Assembly: GCA_035699465.1 (NCBI GenBank)
Contig: DASSPT010000042.1
Coordinates: forward strand, 1 to 51,907
DNA length: 51,907 bases
From: JAICNR01 sp035699465
Lineage (GTDB): Bacteria; Gemmatimonadota; Gemmatimonadetes; JACCXV01; JAHWKZ01
Direction: 5' to 3'
Position 1 is the stretch's first letter. Every line of letters begins with the position of its first letter. The position numbers and the translations under genes were made by a program. The notes below the pieces were generated by a model that saw only the letters and a list, made by a program, of their open reading frames with translations, made no database searches and was not told where the DNA came from. Of this stretch, positions 26,501 through 35,224 are shown in pieces.

Positions 26501-26739
26501 GCCTCCTCACACGCTGGGGCAGGTTGGACTTCGAGATCGCGGCGGCGGGCGATTCGGCGCGCGTGCGCCTCGAGGGCGATCTCGAGATTCCCCCCGGAGG
26601 GCTGGTGGTCCTGTCGCCGCTCGAAGCGCCGGTGACCGGGGCGAGGATCTACGGACGGCCGCTCCAGGTGGGCGACTCGGGCGAGGTGATCGTGCGCAGC
26701 CTTCCGGCGGCGATCGTTTTTCTGCATCGGAGGCAGTGA
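23569..26739 (+). CDS. discoidin and (alpha/alpha)6-barrel protein, candidate glycoside hydrolase
   Basis: Encodes 1056 residues, GTG start overlapping the permease stop. Domains as I read them: hydrophobic N-terminus (1-30, export signal); jelly-roll carbohydrate-binding-like domain (about 33-185); F5/8 type C discoidin domain (about 190-305, with SASSTEAGTEAARVVDGDSS and WRSDASGRQWLALDF); a beta-sandwich (about 310-590); an (alpha/alpha)6 barrel (about 600-970) with RSWIRDGALTSAALLRMG, PCCVDHRGADPVPEHDSHGEF and SYWDDFFALRGLED; and a short C-terminal beta domain. The order sandwich then barrel is that of GH15/GH63/GH65/GH94-type enzymes. Candidate acid residues are Asp in WIRDG and Asp/Glu in EHDSHGEF. 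I cannot assign a CAZy family. Context implies cleavage of the oligosaccharides made by the GH144-like enzyme. Confidence 0.8.
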   Translation: MRRAAQVAVVSTVGLLALPHHSIAVQGHALDGFEDLAAWQAAPSDGVSLEIEPDEGFRGRAMRLEFDFHAGGGYAVARRPLALELPDNYALTFWIRGVALPNNLEIKLVDPSGENVWWVNRRDFVFPGEWTLVTLKKRHIAFAWGPIGGGEIRQVGAIEFAVTAGSGGSGSVWIDELAIEARPTVEPYGGTPIASASSTEAGTEAARVVDGDSSSAWRSDASGRQWLALDFQALREYGGLVIDWEPGAHASDYAVETSDDGIRWEIARRVTAGDGGRDWLYLPESESRALRLALESGPARRYGVRELGIRPLEFSTSMNDFFRAIAAESPRGVYPRPFLDELVYWTVVGGSGDEAEALLAEDGRLEIHPGGFSIEPFVSVGDRLLTWADGEHRQTLLERSLPIPTVTRAHGDLVLAVTAVAAGDSGASVLHVRYRVHNKSETAARAGLFLAIRPFQVNPPTQFLAVPGGVARVREISRTGNGVLVDGHALLVRPEPVAFGAATFDQGDVVERLLRGSPPSAERVDDPFEHASAMLTWELEIAPGDSAEVDLVAPFHPPSIAPGPGKASDFPSFDVALAETAARWRERLGRVSIELPGEAARLVDVLRSNVAFILINRDGPAIQPGSRAYDRSWIRDGALTSAALLRMGHAGVVRDFIEWYSGFQYPSGKIPCCVDHRGADPVPEHDSHGEFVYLVAEYTRFTGDTVLARAMWPHVAGAVGYVDSIRQTRLGPEYQVGEKRLFRGILPESISHEGYSARPVHSYWDDFFALRGLEDAVELAETLGETEEAARFAAIRDAFRTDFHASIRAAIQHHGIDYVPGSADLGDFDATSTTIGVAPGGQLERLPRRELLRTFERYLAEHERRLQEAGWEAYTPYELRVVGTLVRLGWKEQAHELLPFFFGHLRPTAWNAWAEVVGREARSPRFIGDLPHTWVGSDYIRSLLDLFVYDRERDQALVVGAGIPADWARADGGVRARGLLTRWGRLDFEIAAAGDSARVRLEGDLEIPPGGLVVLSPLEAPVTGARIYGRPLQVGDSGEVIVRSLPAAIVFLHRRQ

Positions 26740-26745
26740 CTCGAC

Positions 26746-27855
26746 ATGGCGCGCGTTCGACTGGAGAACGTCCGCAAGGTGTACGGCGTCGAGTCCCAGG
26801 CGTTCGTCGCCGTCCATGGCGCCGATCTGGAGGTTCGGGACGGCGAGCTACTGGTTCTCGTCGGGCCCTCGGGTTGCGGCAAGAGCACGCTCCTCCGGAT
26901 GATCGCCGGCCTGGAGACGATCTCGGAGGGTCGCCTGAGCATCGGCGATCGCGTGGTCAACGACGTGCCGCCGAAGGACAGGGACATCGCGATGGTCTTC
27001 CAGAACTACGCACTCTATCCCCACATGACGGTATACGAGAACCTCGCGTTCGGTCTCAAGCTGCGAAAGCTGCCAGGAGACGAGATCGACCGCCGCGTGC
27101 GCGAGGCCGGCGCCATTCTCGAGCTGGCGGAGATTCTGGACCGCAGACCGCGCCAGCTCTCCGGGGGCCAGCGACAGCGGGTGGCGCTCGGGCGGGCCAT
27201 CGTCCGCCAGCCGGCGGTCTTCCTGTTCGACGAACCGCTATCCAATCTGGACGCCAAGCTACGTGTCCAGACGCGCGGCGAGATCGCGCGGCTGCACCGC
27301 CGGCTCGGCGCGACGATGATCTACGTGACCCACGACCAGGTCGAGGCGATGACGCTCGGGGAGCGGATCGTCGTCCTGAACGAGGGCAGAATCCAGCAGA
27401 TCGACACTCCGCTCGGCCTCTACGAGCGACCCGCCAACCGGTTCGTCGCGGGGTTCATCGGGAGCCCGGCCATGAATCTCGTGGAGGGAGTGGTCGAGCG
27501 TCCGAACGCACCGGTCTTTCGCGCGCTCGATGGCGGCTTGACGATCAACCTGACCTCGGCGGCCGTGCCCGAGGGGTGCATCGGACAACGGGTGACGCTG
27601 GGGATCCGACCCGAGAACATCCGGGTCGCCGGCTCCCTCACGTCGGGAGGGACTCAGAGCGAGGCGACCCTGCTCCTCGATGTCGTCGAATCGATGGGGA
27701 ACGAGATCTTCGTCTACGCGAGGAGCGGCAACCAGGCCATCGTCGCGCGCGTGCCCCCCGAGCCGCTACCCGCTCCCGGCGAACCGATCCGCCTCGTCTT
27801 CGACCTGGACAAGCTCCACTTCTTCGATTCGACCGGTGGAGACCGCCTGGGATAG
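26746..27855 (+). CDS. sugar ABC transporter ATPase (MalK/UgpC/MsmX type)
   Basis: Encodes 369 residues. Walker A GPSGCGKSTLLRMIAG (about 39-54), Q-loop VFQNYALYPHM, signature LSGGQRQRVALGRA, Walker B VFLFDEPLSNLDAKLR and switch His in YVTHDQVEAM are all intact. The C-terminal TOBE/regulatory domain (about 240-369) with GIRPENIRV is typical of ATPases serving carbohydrate importers. It completes the importer encoded at 20587-23572, with the large hydrolase-like gene inserted before it; 6 bases separate the two. It is convergent with the lipoprotein at 27880 across 24 bases, in which no terminator was found. Confidence 0.96.
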   Translation: MARVRLENVRKVYGVESQAFVAVHGADLEVRDGELLVLVGPSGCGKSTLLRMIAGLETISEGRLSIGDRVVNDVPPKDRDIAMVFQNYALYPHMTVYENLAFGLKLRKLPGDEIDRRVREAGAILELAEILDRRPRQLSGGQRQRVALGRAIVRQPAVFLFDEPLSNLDAKLRVQTRGEIARLHRRLGATMIYVTHDQVEAMTLGERIVVLNEGRIQQIDTPLGLYERPANRFVAGFIGSPAMNLVEGVVERPNAPVFRALDGGLTINLTSAAVPEGCIGQRVTLGIRPENIRVAGSLTSGGTQSEATLLLDVVESMGNEIFVYARSGNQAIVARVPPEPLPAPGEPIRLVFDLDKLHFFDSTGGDRLG

Positions 27856-27879
27856 CGTCCCGGCGCGCGCGGGTGCCGC

Positions 27880-28320
27880 CTACTGACAGCGGGGGAAGGT
27901 CGGCGCGCGATCTCGAACGAGGGTCAACGGCCCGAGTATGCGATCATCGGGCTCGGCGACGATGACGAGATCGAGCCGGCCGCCGACGATCCTTCCCGCG
28001 TAGCGGGCGCGCAGCGACTCGTTCGGCGGCACCGGACCCGGCCACCACGGGCCGGTCGCTTCGAAGCGACCATCGTCGAGGAGTATCGGCCCATCGATCC
28101 GTCCGTCCGCGCAGGGCAGCTCGACGCGGGCGCCTTCGTCGTCTACGACCAGGGACGCCTCCGAGCCACCCCACTCTCCCGAGAGCGGACCGAACGTGGG
28201 CGCTGGAGCGGTCGCGTGGGACGAGCAACCGGCGGCGAGCGCGCCCAGGGGAAGGATCCGAAGGAGGAGCCGGCGCGCCGAGCGGCCGGTGCCCTCCCGC
28301 GCGCTTGCCATCCCGTGCAT
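27880..28320 (-). CDS. small lipoprotein of unknown function
   Basis: Encodes 146 residues from the ATG at 28320, which shares its A with the stop of the mug-type gene (TGATG); a GTG one codon upstream is also possible. Signal: Arg-rich stretch then LLRILPLGALAAGCSSHA, lipobox Cys near 32. The mature domain is about 110 residues and beta-rich: GPLSGEWGGSEASLVVDDEG ... RYAGRIVGGRLDLVIV. It looks like a small lipocalin-like or beta-sandwich domain of the kind found in many uncharacterised lipoproteins. Two Cys (LPCADG and the C-terminal FPRCQ) could form a disulfide. Function unknown. Confidence 0.75.
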   Translation of the reverse strand: MHGMASAREGTGRSARRLLLRILPLGALAAGCSSHATAPAPTFGPLSGEWGGSEASLVVDDEGARVELPCADGRIDGPILLDDGRFEATGPWWPGPVPPNESLRARYAGRIVGGRLDLVIVAEPDDRILGPLTLVRDRAPTFPRCQ

Positions 28321-28901
28321 CACCGGCGTCTCCCGACCGCGAGTCCCGCAGCCTTGGCCGCCGCCCGGAACAACGGCGTCAGGTCCTCGAGCTGGTAGTT
28401 CGCGTTGAGACCGCTGGGGTTGGGCAGCGCCCAGACCTCGGCCCCGGCGATCACGTGGTCATCCTGGCGGCCAACCTTTGCCCGTGGCCGTCCGAACGCG
28501 GTCCGATACGCTGTCAGCCCGACGAATGCCACGACCCGGGGCTTCCAGTTGGCGATCTTGCCGACCAGGCGCTTCGCGCCGCGCCGGAGCTCGTCGTCGT
28601 CGAGCTCGTCGGCCCGTGCGGTGGCGCGGTTCACGAGGTTCGTGATCGTGATGCCACGCGAAGCGAGGATATCGCGCTCTTCGTCGTCGAACCCGTCTCG
28701 GGGATCGAGAGCGCGCGGTGTGATGCCGGCGCGATGGAGCGCCTTGTAGAAGCGGTTGCCGGGCCGGGCGAAGTGGGCCTGGGCCGCCGCGGTCCACAGT
28801 CCCGGGTTGATGCCGACGAAGACGAGCCGTATCTCGTTGCCCACCAAATCGGGCACGCTCCTCCCGCGCGCCGCCTCGAGCTCCGTGCGAGTGAATCCCA
28901 C
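28320..28901 (-). CDS. mug: mismatch-specific uracil/thymine-DNA glycosylase
   Basis: Base-excision repair enzyme that removes U or T opposite G and ethenocytosine; cytosolic. Encodes 193 residues. Motif A GINPGLWTA with Asn as catalytic residue and motif B LPNPSGLNANYQL are both present, as are the HFARPGNRFYKALHRAG and ITNLVNRAT stretches typical of the Mug/TDG family. Start ATG ends at 28901. It sits between the small helical protein (28917) and a lipoprotein in what looks like the tail of the thiC operon; that placement is probably not functional. Confidence 0.93.
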   Translation of the reverse strand: MGFTRTELEAARGRSVPDLVGNEIRLVFVGINPGLWTAAAQAHFARPGNRFYKALHRAGITPRALDPRDGFDDEERDILASRGITITNLVNRATARADELDDDELRRGAKRLVGKIANWKPRVVAFVGLTAYRTAFGRPRAKVGRQDDHVIAGAEVWALPNPSGLNANYQLEDLTPLFRAAAKAAGLAVGRRR

Positions 28902-28916
28902 CGCCGAGCGCGCGGT

Positions 28917-29258
28917 CTAGCGCCGCTCGCCCTCGTCGGGCGGCTCCTCCCCGTCCGCGACGGCGGGGGTGAACCGATCGGCGAGGGATTCGAGCTCGGC
29001 GCTCATCCAACGCAGGGCCTCGACGGCCGACCGTCGCGCCTTCGAGGCCATTTCCGCGGGGCGCGCGGTTCCCGCGCGATTGAGCGCCCGCTCGCACTCG
29101 TCGACGAACGCGCGCGCCCCGGACCGCAGCTCCTCCTGGACCTTGCGACGCTCGGCGCTTCTCCACGCCGCGTCGAGCGTTTCTCCGACCTGCTTTCCGA
29201 GCCGCTTGAGCTCGGCGATCACTTCCGGGTCTACTCCGGCTCGCTCATCCGCGTTCAT
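28917..29258 (-). CDS. small helical cytosolic protein of unknown function
   Basis: Encodes 113 residues, highly charged with heptad-like hydrophobic spacing: VIAELKRLGKQVGETLDAAW and AVEALRWMSAELESLADRF. It is probably a helical bundle or coiled coil without signal peptide or metal motif. The start at 29258 is chosen because GGAGGAGGAG ends a few bases upstream; the longer start at 29276 would translate that SD as Gly-Gly-Gly-Glu. It lies 36 bases after thiC and 15 bases before mug, so it may be co-transcribed with both. A phasin-like or membrane-associated role is possible but not supported by a motif. Confidence 0.75.
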   Translation of the reverse strand: MNADERAGVDPEVIAELKRLGKQVGETLDAAWRSAERRKVQEELRSGARAFVDECERALNRAGTARPAEMASKARRSAVEALRWMSAELESLADRFTPAVADGEEPPDEGERR

Positions 29259-29294
29259 CTCTCCTCCTCCTGTCATGCCGCACGAAAACCAGGC

Positions 29295-31121
<1,827 letters not shown>

Positions 31122-31127
31122 GGGGGG

Positions 31128-31216
31128 CCTCCCTTCGCCGGTATGAACCGGATCAGGTTCTGCGGGTATGCTCTCAGCCGCGGCGTGGGAGGTTCCATGC
31201 GCCGCGACACCCCGGT
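31128..31216 (-). promoter_or_regulatory. TPP riboswitch (THI element) controlling thiC
   Basis: Minus-strand sequence contains the conserved THI elements in order: CCGGGGTGTC, a G/C stem (P3, CGCGGCG paired with CGCCGCG), GGCTGAGAGCATACCCGC, then GAACCTGATCCGGTTCATACC and GGCGAAGGGAGG. The final GGGAGG is also the SD of thiC, 6-7 bases before its GTG, so ligand binding can hide the ribosome binding site directly. No separate terminator hairpin with a U-tract lies between the aptamer and thiC, so control is probably translational. Confidence 0.95.
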
Positions 31217-31225
31217 CGGTCAGAG

Positions 31226-32941
31226 GTGGTTTCCTTGATCGCGAAGGTATCCCCCGCGCAGTCGGATCTCAAGCTGGTGGCGCTCGCGATCGGGCTCGCG
31301 CTCGTGCCGGCCGCCGCCCGCGGGCAGACGACGGACGAGCGGGACGCGCGGGCCGAGGCCCGCGCGGCCCAGGCCGCCTTCGAGCGGTTCCGGGTGGCGC
31401 GGCTGCCCTGGTCGTGGGAGCCGGCCTCCGGAAGCTGCGACGAGATCGTGGGCCGCTTCTGTTACCGGCACGAGGGAGGCTCCGACGACCCGCTTCCGCC
31501 CGAGCCCGAGGGTGTGGCCGCGGCGCGGGACTCGCTCATCGCGCGCCTGGACGCGATGGCGGACGACGATCCGGGGAACGGCTGGATCGCGGGGCAGAGG
31601 GTGCGCTACCGGATCGAGGCCGGCCGGGCGACCGAGGCGGTGGCGCTGGCCGAAGAGTGCCTCGCCGAGGCCTGGTGGTGCCGGGCGCTCGAGGGGGCGG
31701 CCCGCCACGCGGCCGAGGACTTCGCGGGCGCCGAGCGCGCGTTCGAGCGCGCGCTGGCGGCGATGCCGGCGCCGGAGCGTGAGCGCTGGGAGGACGTGGG
31801 CCCGCTCCTCGACGGCGCCTCGCGCGCGATCTGGCGAAGCCTGGGACCCGGGGGGCGAGCGGCGTTCGCGGCCCGCCTATGGTGGGCGGCCGACCCCCTC
31901 TGGTCGGTGCCGGGGAACGAGCGGCGCTCCGAGCACCTCGCGCGGCGCACCTGGGACCGGATGCAGGAGGGCGCCGCCTCCGCTTACGACGTGACATGGG
32001 GCCGGGACCTCAGCGAGCTGCTCGTGCGCTACGGCTGGCCGGCGGCGTGGGAGCTGGCGCGGGGGGACCTGGGAAGGCTGGGAGGCGCGGGTCGGCCACC
32101 GGTCGTGGCCCGCGATCCCCGCGGCGCGAAGCGCTTCGTGCCCGAGCTCGCCGCCATCTCCGATCCCGCCGTCGCGCAGCCTGCGGACTGGCCGCTGGAC
32201 GACCCGACCCCACGTTCCACCTACGCCCCGTCGTACGCCGACCGGTTCGTGGCCATCGACCCGCAGATCGCCCGCTTCCGCCGCGGTTCGGACGCGATCC
32301 TCGTCGCCGGCTGGGAGATCCCGGAAGGCAGCGTGCCGGCGGACGGGGCCGTGTCCAGCCAGGTGCGCGCGAGCGCCGCGCTCTTCGCTTCCGAGGGGCC
32401 GGATCGCCCGTTCGTCGAGGCGCGCGGGTCCGGCGGCCGGGGGGGTGGCTCGCTTTCGCTGCGGGTCCCGTGGCCGCGGGCGGTCGTCGGCGTCGAGGCG
32501 AGGGTCGGGGGACTCGCGGCGCGCTGGCGCTCCGGCGTGGAGCTTCCCGCCGGGCGAGACGACCTGCCGGCGCTCTCCGATCTCCTCCTCCTGGCCTCCC
32601 CGGACGACCTCCCGGCGAAGCTCGAGGACGCGGTTCCGCTCGCCCGTGGATCGAACGCCGTACTCGCGGGAGAGCGCCTCGGCGTCTTCTGGGAAGCGTA
32701 TCCCCCGCAAGGCATCCCCGCCGGACCGGTAACGATCTCGGTTTCGATCCGGGGACGGGAGGCGCATCCCGGCGCGCTCCGCTGGCGCGAATCTCTCCCC
32801 GCCGACGCGTCCGTCGTTCCCCGCGCCGTAGCCCTCGAGCTGGCGGGCCTCCCGCCCGGCCGCTACGCCGTCGAGGTCGAGGTGACGTGGCCCGGCGTCG
32901 CTCCGCGGCGCTCCCGGCGGGACATCACGATTCGCGACTGA
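31226..32941 (+). CDS. large exported protein of unknown function with TPR-like helices
   Basis: Encodes 571 residues from GTG 31226 (TTG 31235 with GGTGG upstream is an alternative). Signal peptide LKLVALAIGLALVPAAARGQ. The segment from about 30 to 190 is helical and Ala-rich (EARAAQAAFERFRVARLPWSW, YRIEAGRATEAVALAEECLAE, DFAGAERAFERALAAMP), like degenerate TPRs; four Cys near SCDEIVGRFC and EECLAEAWWC may form disulfides. The rest (about 330-571) is beta-rich, ending in VEVEVTWPGVAPRRSRRDITIRD. I do not recognise the family. The gene is divergent from thiC, and its start lies about ten bases from the riboswitch, so its promoter must overlap the aptamer DNA. Confidence 0.8.
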   Translation: MVSLIAKVSPAQSDLKLVALAIGLALVPAAARGQTTDERDARAEARAAQAAFERFRVARLPWSWEPASGSCDEIVGRFCYRHEGGSDDPLPPEPEGVAAARDSLIARLDAMADDDPGNGWIAGQRVRYRIEAGRATEAVALAEECLAEAWWCRALEGAARHAAEDFAGAERAFERALAAMPAPERERWEDVGPLLDGASRAIWRSLGPGGRAAFAARLWWAADPLWSVPGNERRSEHLARRTWDRMQEGAASAYDVTWGRDLSELLVRYGWPAAWELARGDLGRLGGAGRPPVVARDPRGAKRFVPELAAISDPAVAQPADWPLDDPTPRSTYAPSYADRFVAIDPQIARFRRGSDAILVAGWEIPEGSVPADGAVSSQVRASAALFASEGPDRPFVEARGSGGRGGGSLSLRVPWPRAVVGVEARVGGLAARWRSGVELPAGRDDLPALSDLLLLASPDDLPAKLEDAVPLARGSNAVLAGERLGVFWEAYPPQGIPAGPVTISVSIRGREAHPGALRWRESLPADASVVPRAVALELAGLPPGRYAVEVEVTWPGVAPRRSRRDITIRD

Positions 32942-33178
32942 ATCGACGGCACATCCCTTGCACCACTCCCTGGCGAACCCCCCGCGCCGGGAGCGGTGTG
33001 TCCGGGGGATGAAAAAAGGAGCCCGAAGTTGCTAAATTCCACCTTCCCGAAACCGAGATCAGCTCCAACGAGAACGGCTCGAACCGTTCCCCCGGCCGCA
33101 TCCTGGTCCAAGGCCGCGCGCCCGCCGGGGGCAAATTCTCCGCCGCGACGGCGACTCGCCTCCTACGAGGACCTGCGC

Positions 33179-34225
33179 ATGCCCGAGCACGAAGCCCGCT
33201 GGACGAACATGAGCCCCGTCCCATTCCTCATGGCTTCCTGGTTCGCCCGCCTGGTCGCGATCGGCGCCCTGGTGCTGATCATCCTCATGATCCTCCCCTA
33301 CCCGCTGCGGTACGTCGAGAACGCCGACCAGTACGAGTACCTCCAGAAGGCCGTGGATCTCGGGACGCGCGCCCGGGCCCGGCTGGGTGCCAAGGTGCAG
33401 GAATGGGTTCCGACCCACATCGCGGGTGCGGATCGCACGATGTGGATCCTGGTGGGCGGGTTCCTGCTCGTGGAGATCGCCGCGGCGAGGGTCGGCGGGC
33501 TGTTCGGCGCGCGGGCGGACTACCTGAAGCTCAAGCGCAAGGTGGAGAGCTGGCAGCAGGAGATGGGCCTGGCGAAGGACTCCGCGGTGGCGTCGTCGCT
33601 CAACGCCAAGCTCGAAGCCCTGAAGGAGGGCAGCAAAGGCGACCGCGAAGAGCTCTTGCGGATCTTCGCGGAGACCAAGCGCAAACTTTCGGGGATGGGC
33701 CGCGAGCTCGCCTTCCTGTCGATAGACATCGTGGACTCGACCAAGATGAAGATCGGCGAGGACCAGGAGACGATCGAGTACGACTTCAAGCAATACAAGA
33801 CATTCGTCGACGAGATCCTGAAAGCGAACGGGGTCATCAAGGTGGCCTGGACCCCCGACGGAATCATGGCCTGCTTCTCGAACATCGACACGGCCGTGAA
33901 AACCGGGAAAGACGTGATCCGCGGGTTGAAGCAGTTCAATCGAGATGTCAAGCTCATGAAGTCGGATTTCCGCGTGCGGTGCGGGGTCAACTCGGGCTAT
34001 GTCTACATGGACGACGACGTGCCCCTCGAGGACGTCAGCGACCGGGTGATCGACATCGCAGGGCACATGCAGAAGCACGCGGAGCCGATGACCGTGTCGG
34101 TGGCCAAGACCGTCGTGGAGCCGCTGACCGACAGGGAGGGGTTCGAGGAGACGCCCAAGATCGTGGACGGCTATCAGGTGTACGCCTGGAGCGGAGAGGG
34201 CACCGCCCCCCCTGGAGGGAGCTGA
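33179..34225 (+). CDS. membrane protein with degenerate class III nucleotidyl-cyclase domain
   Basis: Encodes 348 residues. Two membrane segments, LVAIGALVLIILMILPYPL (about residue 22-40) and TMWILVGGFLLVEIAAARVGG (about 85-105) flank a short periplasmic part; a coiled-coil linker follows, then a class III cyclase homology domain from about 175. The metal-binding pair is kept (FLSIDIVDST, Asp near 182 and 185) and the WTPDGIMACF turn is present. Where active cyclases have the conserved N-x-x-x-R motif this reads RVIDIAGHMQ, so Asn and Arg are replaced by Asp and His. Catalysis is doubtful; a regulatory or nucleotide-sensing role is more likely. The 237-base gap upstream (32942-33178) shows no clear gene. 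The epimerase gene follows after 3 bases. Confidence 0.82.
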   Translation: MPEHEARWTNMSPVPFLMASWFARLVAIGALVLIILMILPYPLRYVENADQYEYLQKAVDLGTRARARLGAKVQEWVPTHIAGADRTMWILVGGFLLVEIAAARVGGLFGARADYLKLKRKVESWQQEMGLAKDSAVASSLNAKLEALKEGSKGDREELLRIFAETKRKLSGMGRELAFLSIDIVDSTKMKIGEDQETIEYDFKQYKTFVDEILKANGVIKVAWTPDGIMACFSNIDTAVKTGKDVIRGLKQFNRDVKLMKSDFRVRCGVNSGYVYMDDDVPLEDVSDRVIDIAGHMQKHAEPMTVSVAKTVVEPLTDREGFEETPKIVDGYQVYAWSGEGTAPPGGS

Positions 34226-34228
34226 GCC

Positions 34229-35224
34229 ATGCGGGTCCTGATCACGGGCGGGGCGGGGTTCATCGGCTCCCACCTCGCCGAGTTCCATCTCGAGCGCGGA
34301 GACGAGGTCCACTGCGTCGACGACCTGAGCACCGGCACGCTGGAGAACGTCGCGCCGTTCCGGGATAGCACGGATTTCCGCTTCGACCGCGCGGACATCC
34401 TGACATGGGACGGCCTAACAGAGGCGCTGGCGCGGGCCGAGCGCGTGTATCACATGGCAGCCGTCGTCGGGATGTTCCGCGTCCTGACCGAGCCCGCGGC
34501 GGTTCTCGCGACCAACGTCGCCGGAACCGAGCGCGTGCTGCGCTGCGCAGCCGAGGCCGGCTCCCGGCCGCGCGTCCTGGTGGCTTCCAGCTCGGAGGTC
34601 TACGGTCCGGTTGGAACCCATCGGCTGGACGAGACCGACGCTCTCCTGGTCCACTGCGACACCGCCAAGACGCAGTGGAACTACGCGCTCAGCAAGCTGG
34701 CCGGAGAGGCGCTGGGTATCACCTACGCCGGCTCATTCGACCTGCCCGTGACGATCGTGCGGCTGTTCAACACCACTGGTCCGCGGCAGTCCGGGCGCTA
34801 CGGAATGGTCGTTCCGCGCTTCGTGCGTCAGGCGGCTCTCGGCGAGCCGCTCACCGTCTTCGGCGACGGACTCCAGACGCGCTCCTTCTGCCACGTCGGC
34901 GACTCGGTGCGCGCGCTCCATCTGCTCTGCGAGAGCGATGCCGCCGAGGGAGAGATCGTGAACGTCGGCAATGACCGCGCGATCACGGTCCTCGACCTCG
35001 CGAACCTGGTGCGTTCGATGGCCGGCAGCAGCTCGCCGGTGATCTTCGTCCCCGACAGCGAGGCGTACTATCACGGCTTCGTGGGGATCCGGCACCGCAA
35101 GCCCGCCCTCGACAAGCTCAAGCGCCTGGTCGGCTTCGAGCCCGAGCACACGCTCGAAGACACGATCACCGATCTGCTCGCCGCAATACGGCCGACCGCC
35201 GAAGGGGCCAGGGCCACGGGCTGA
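34229..35224 (+). CDS. NAD-dependent nucleotide-sugar epimerase/dehydratase (extended SDR)
   Basis: Encodes 331 residues. Rossmann motif LITGGAGFIGSHLAE at the N-terminus, Asp for NAD selectivity in HCVDDLSTG, catalytic Ser in ASSSEVYGP, and YxxxK as WNYALSKLAGE. The segments VRLFNTTGPRQSGRYGMVVPRFV and GDGLQTRSFCHVGDSVRAL are typical of the UDP-glucuronate decarboxylase/GalE/dTDP-glucose dehydratase group. The exact reaction cannot be fixed from motifs. It supplies an activated sugar, probably for the GT2 encoded immediately downstream, with which it overlaps as TGATG. Confidence 0.9.
   Translation: MRVLITGGAGFIGSHLAEFHLERGDEVHCVDDLSTGTLENVAPFRDSTDFRFDRADILTWDGLTEALARAERVYHMAAVVGMFRVLTEPAAVLATNVAGTERVLRCAAEAGSRPRVLVASSSEVYGPVGTHRLDETDALLVHCDTAKTQWNYALSKLAGEALGITYAGSFDLPVTIVRLFNTTGPRQSGRYGMVVPRFVRQAALGEPLTVFGDGLQTRSFCHVGDSVRALHLLCESDAAEGEIVNVGNDRAITVLDLANLVRSMAGSSSPVIFVPDSEAYYHGFVGIRHRKPALDKLKRLVGFEPEHTLEDTITDLLAAIRPTAEGARATG

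Noticed and set aside
23919..27965. 1348-residue plus-strand frame over the large hydrolase-like gene and the ATPase
   Set aside because: Out of frame with both clearly real genes and Arg-rich throughout.
32975..33006. CCCCCG...CGGGGG inverted repeat as a terminator after the unknown exported protein
   Set aside because: Loop of about 20 bases and no U-tract; A residues follow instead.
33179..34225. Assignment as an active adenylate cyclase
   Set aside because: The Asn and Arg that stabilise the transition state appear replaced in RVIDIAGHMQ, so activity cannot be assumed.
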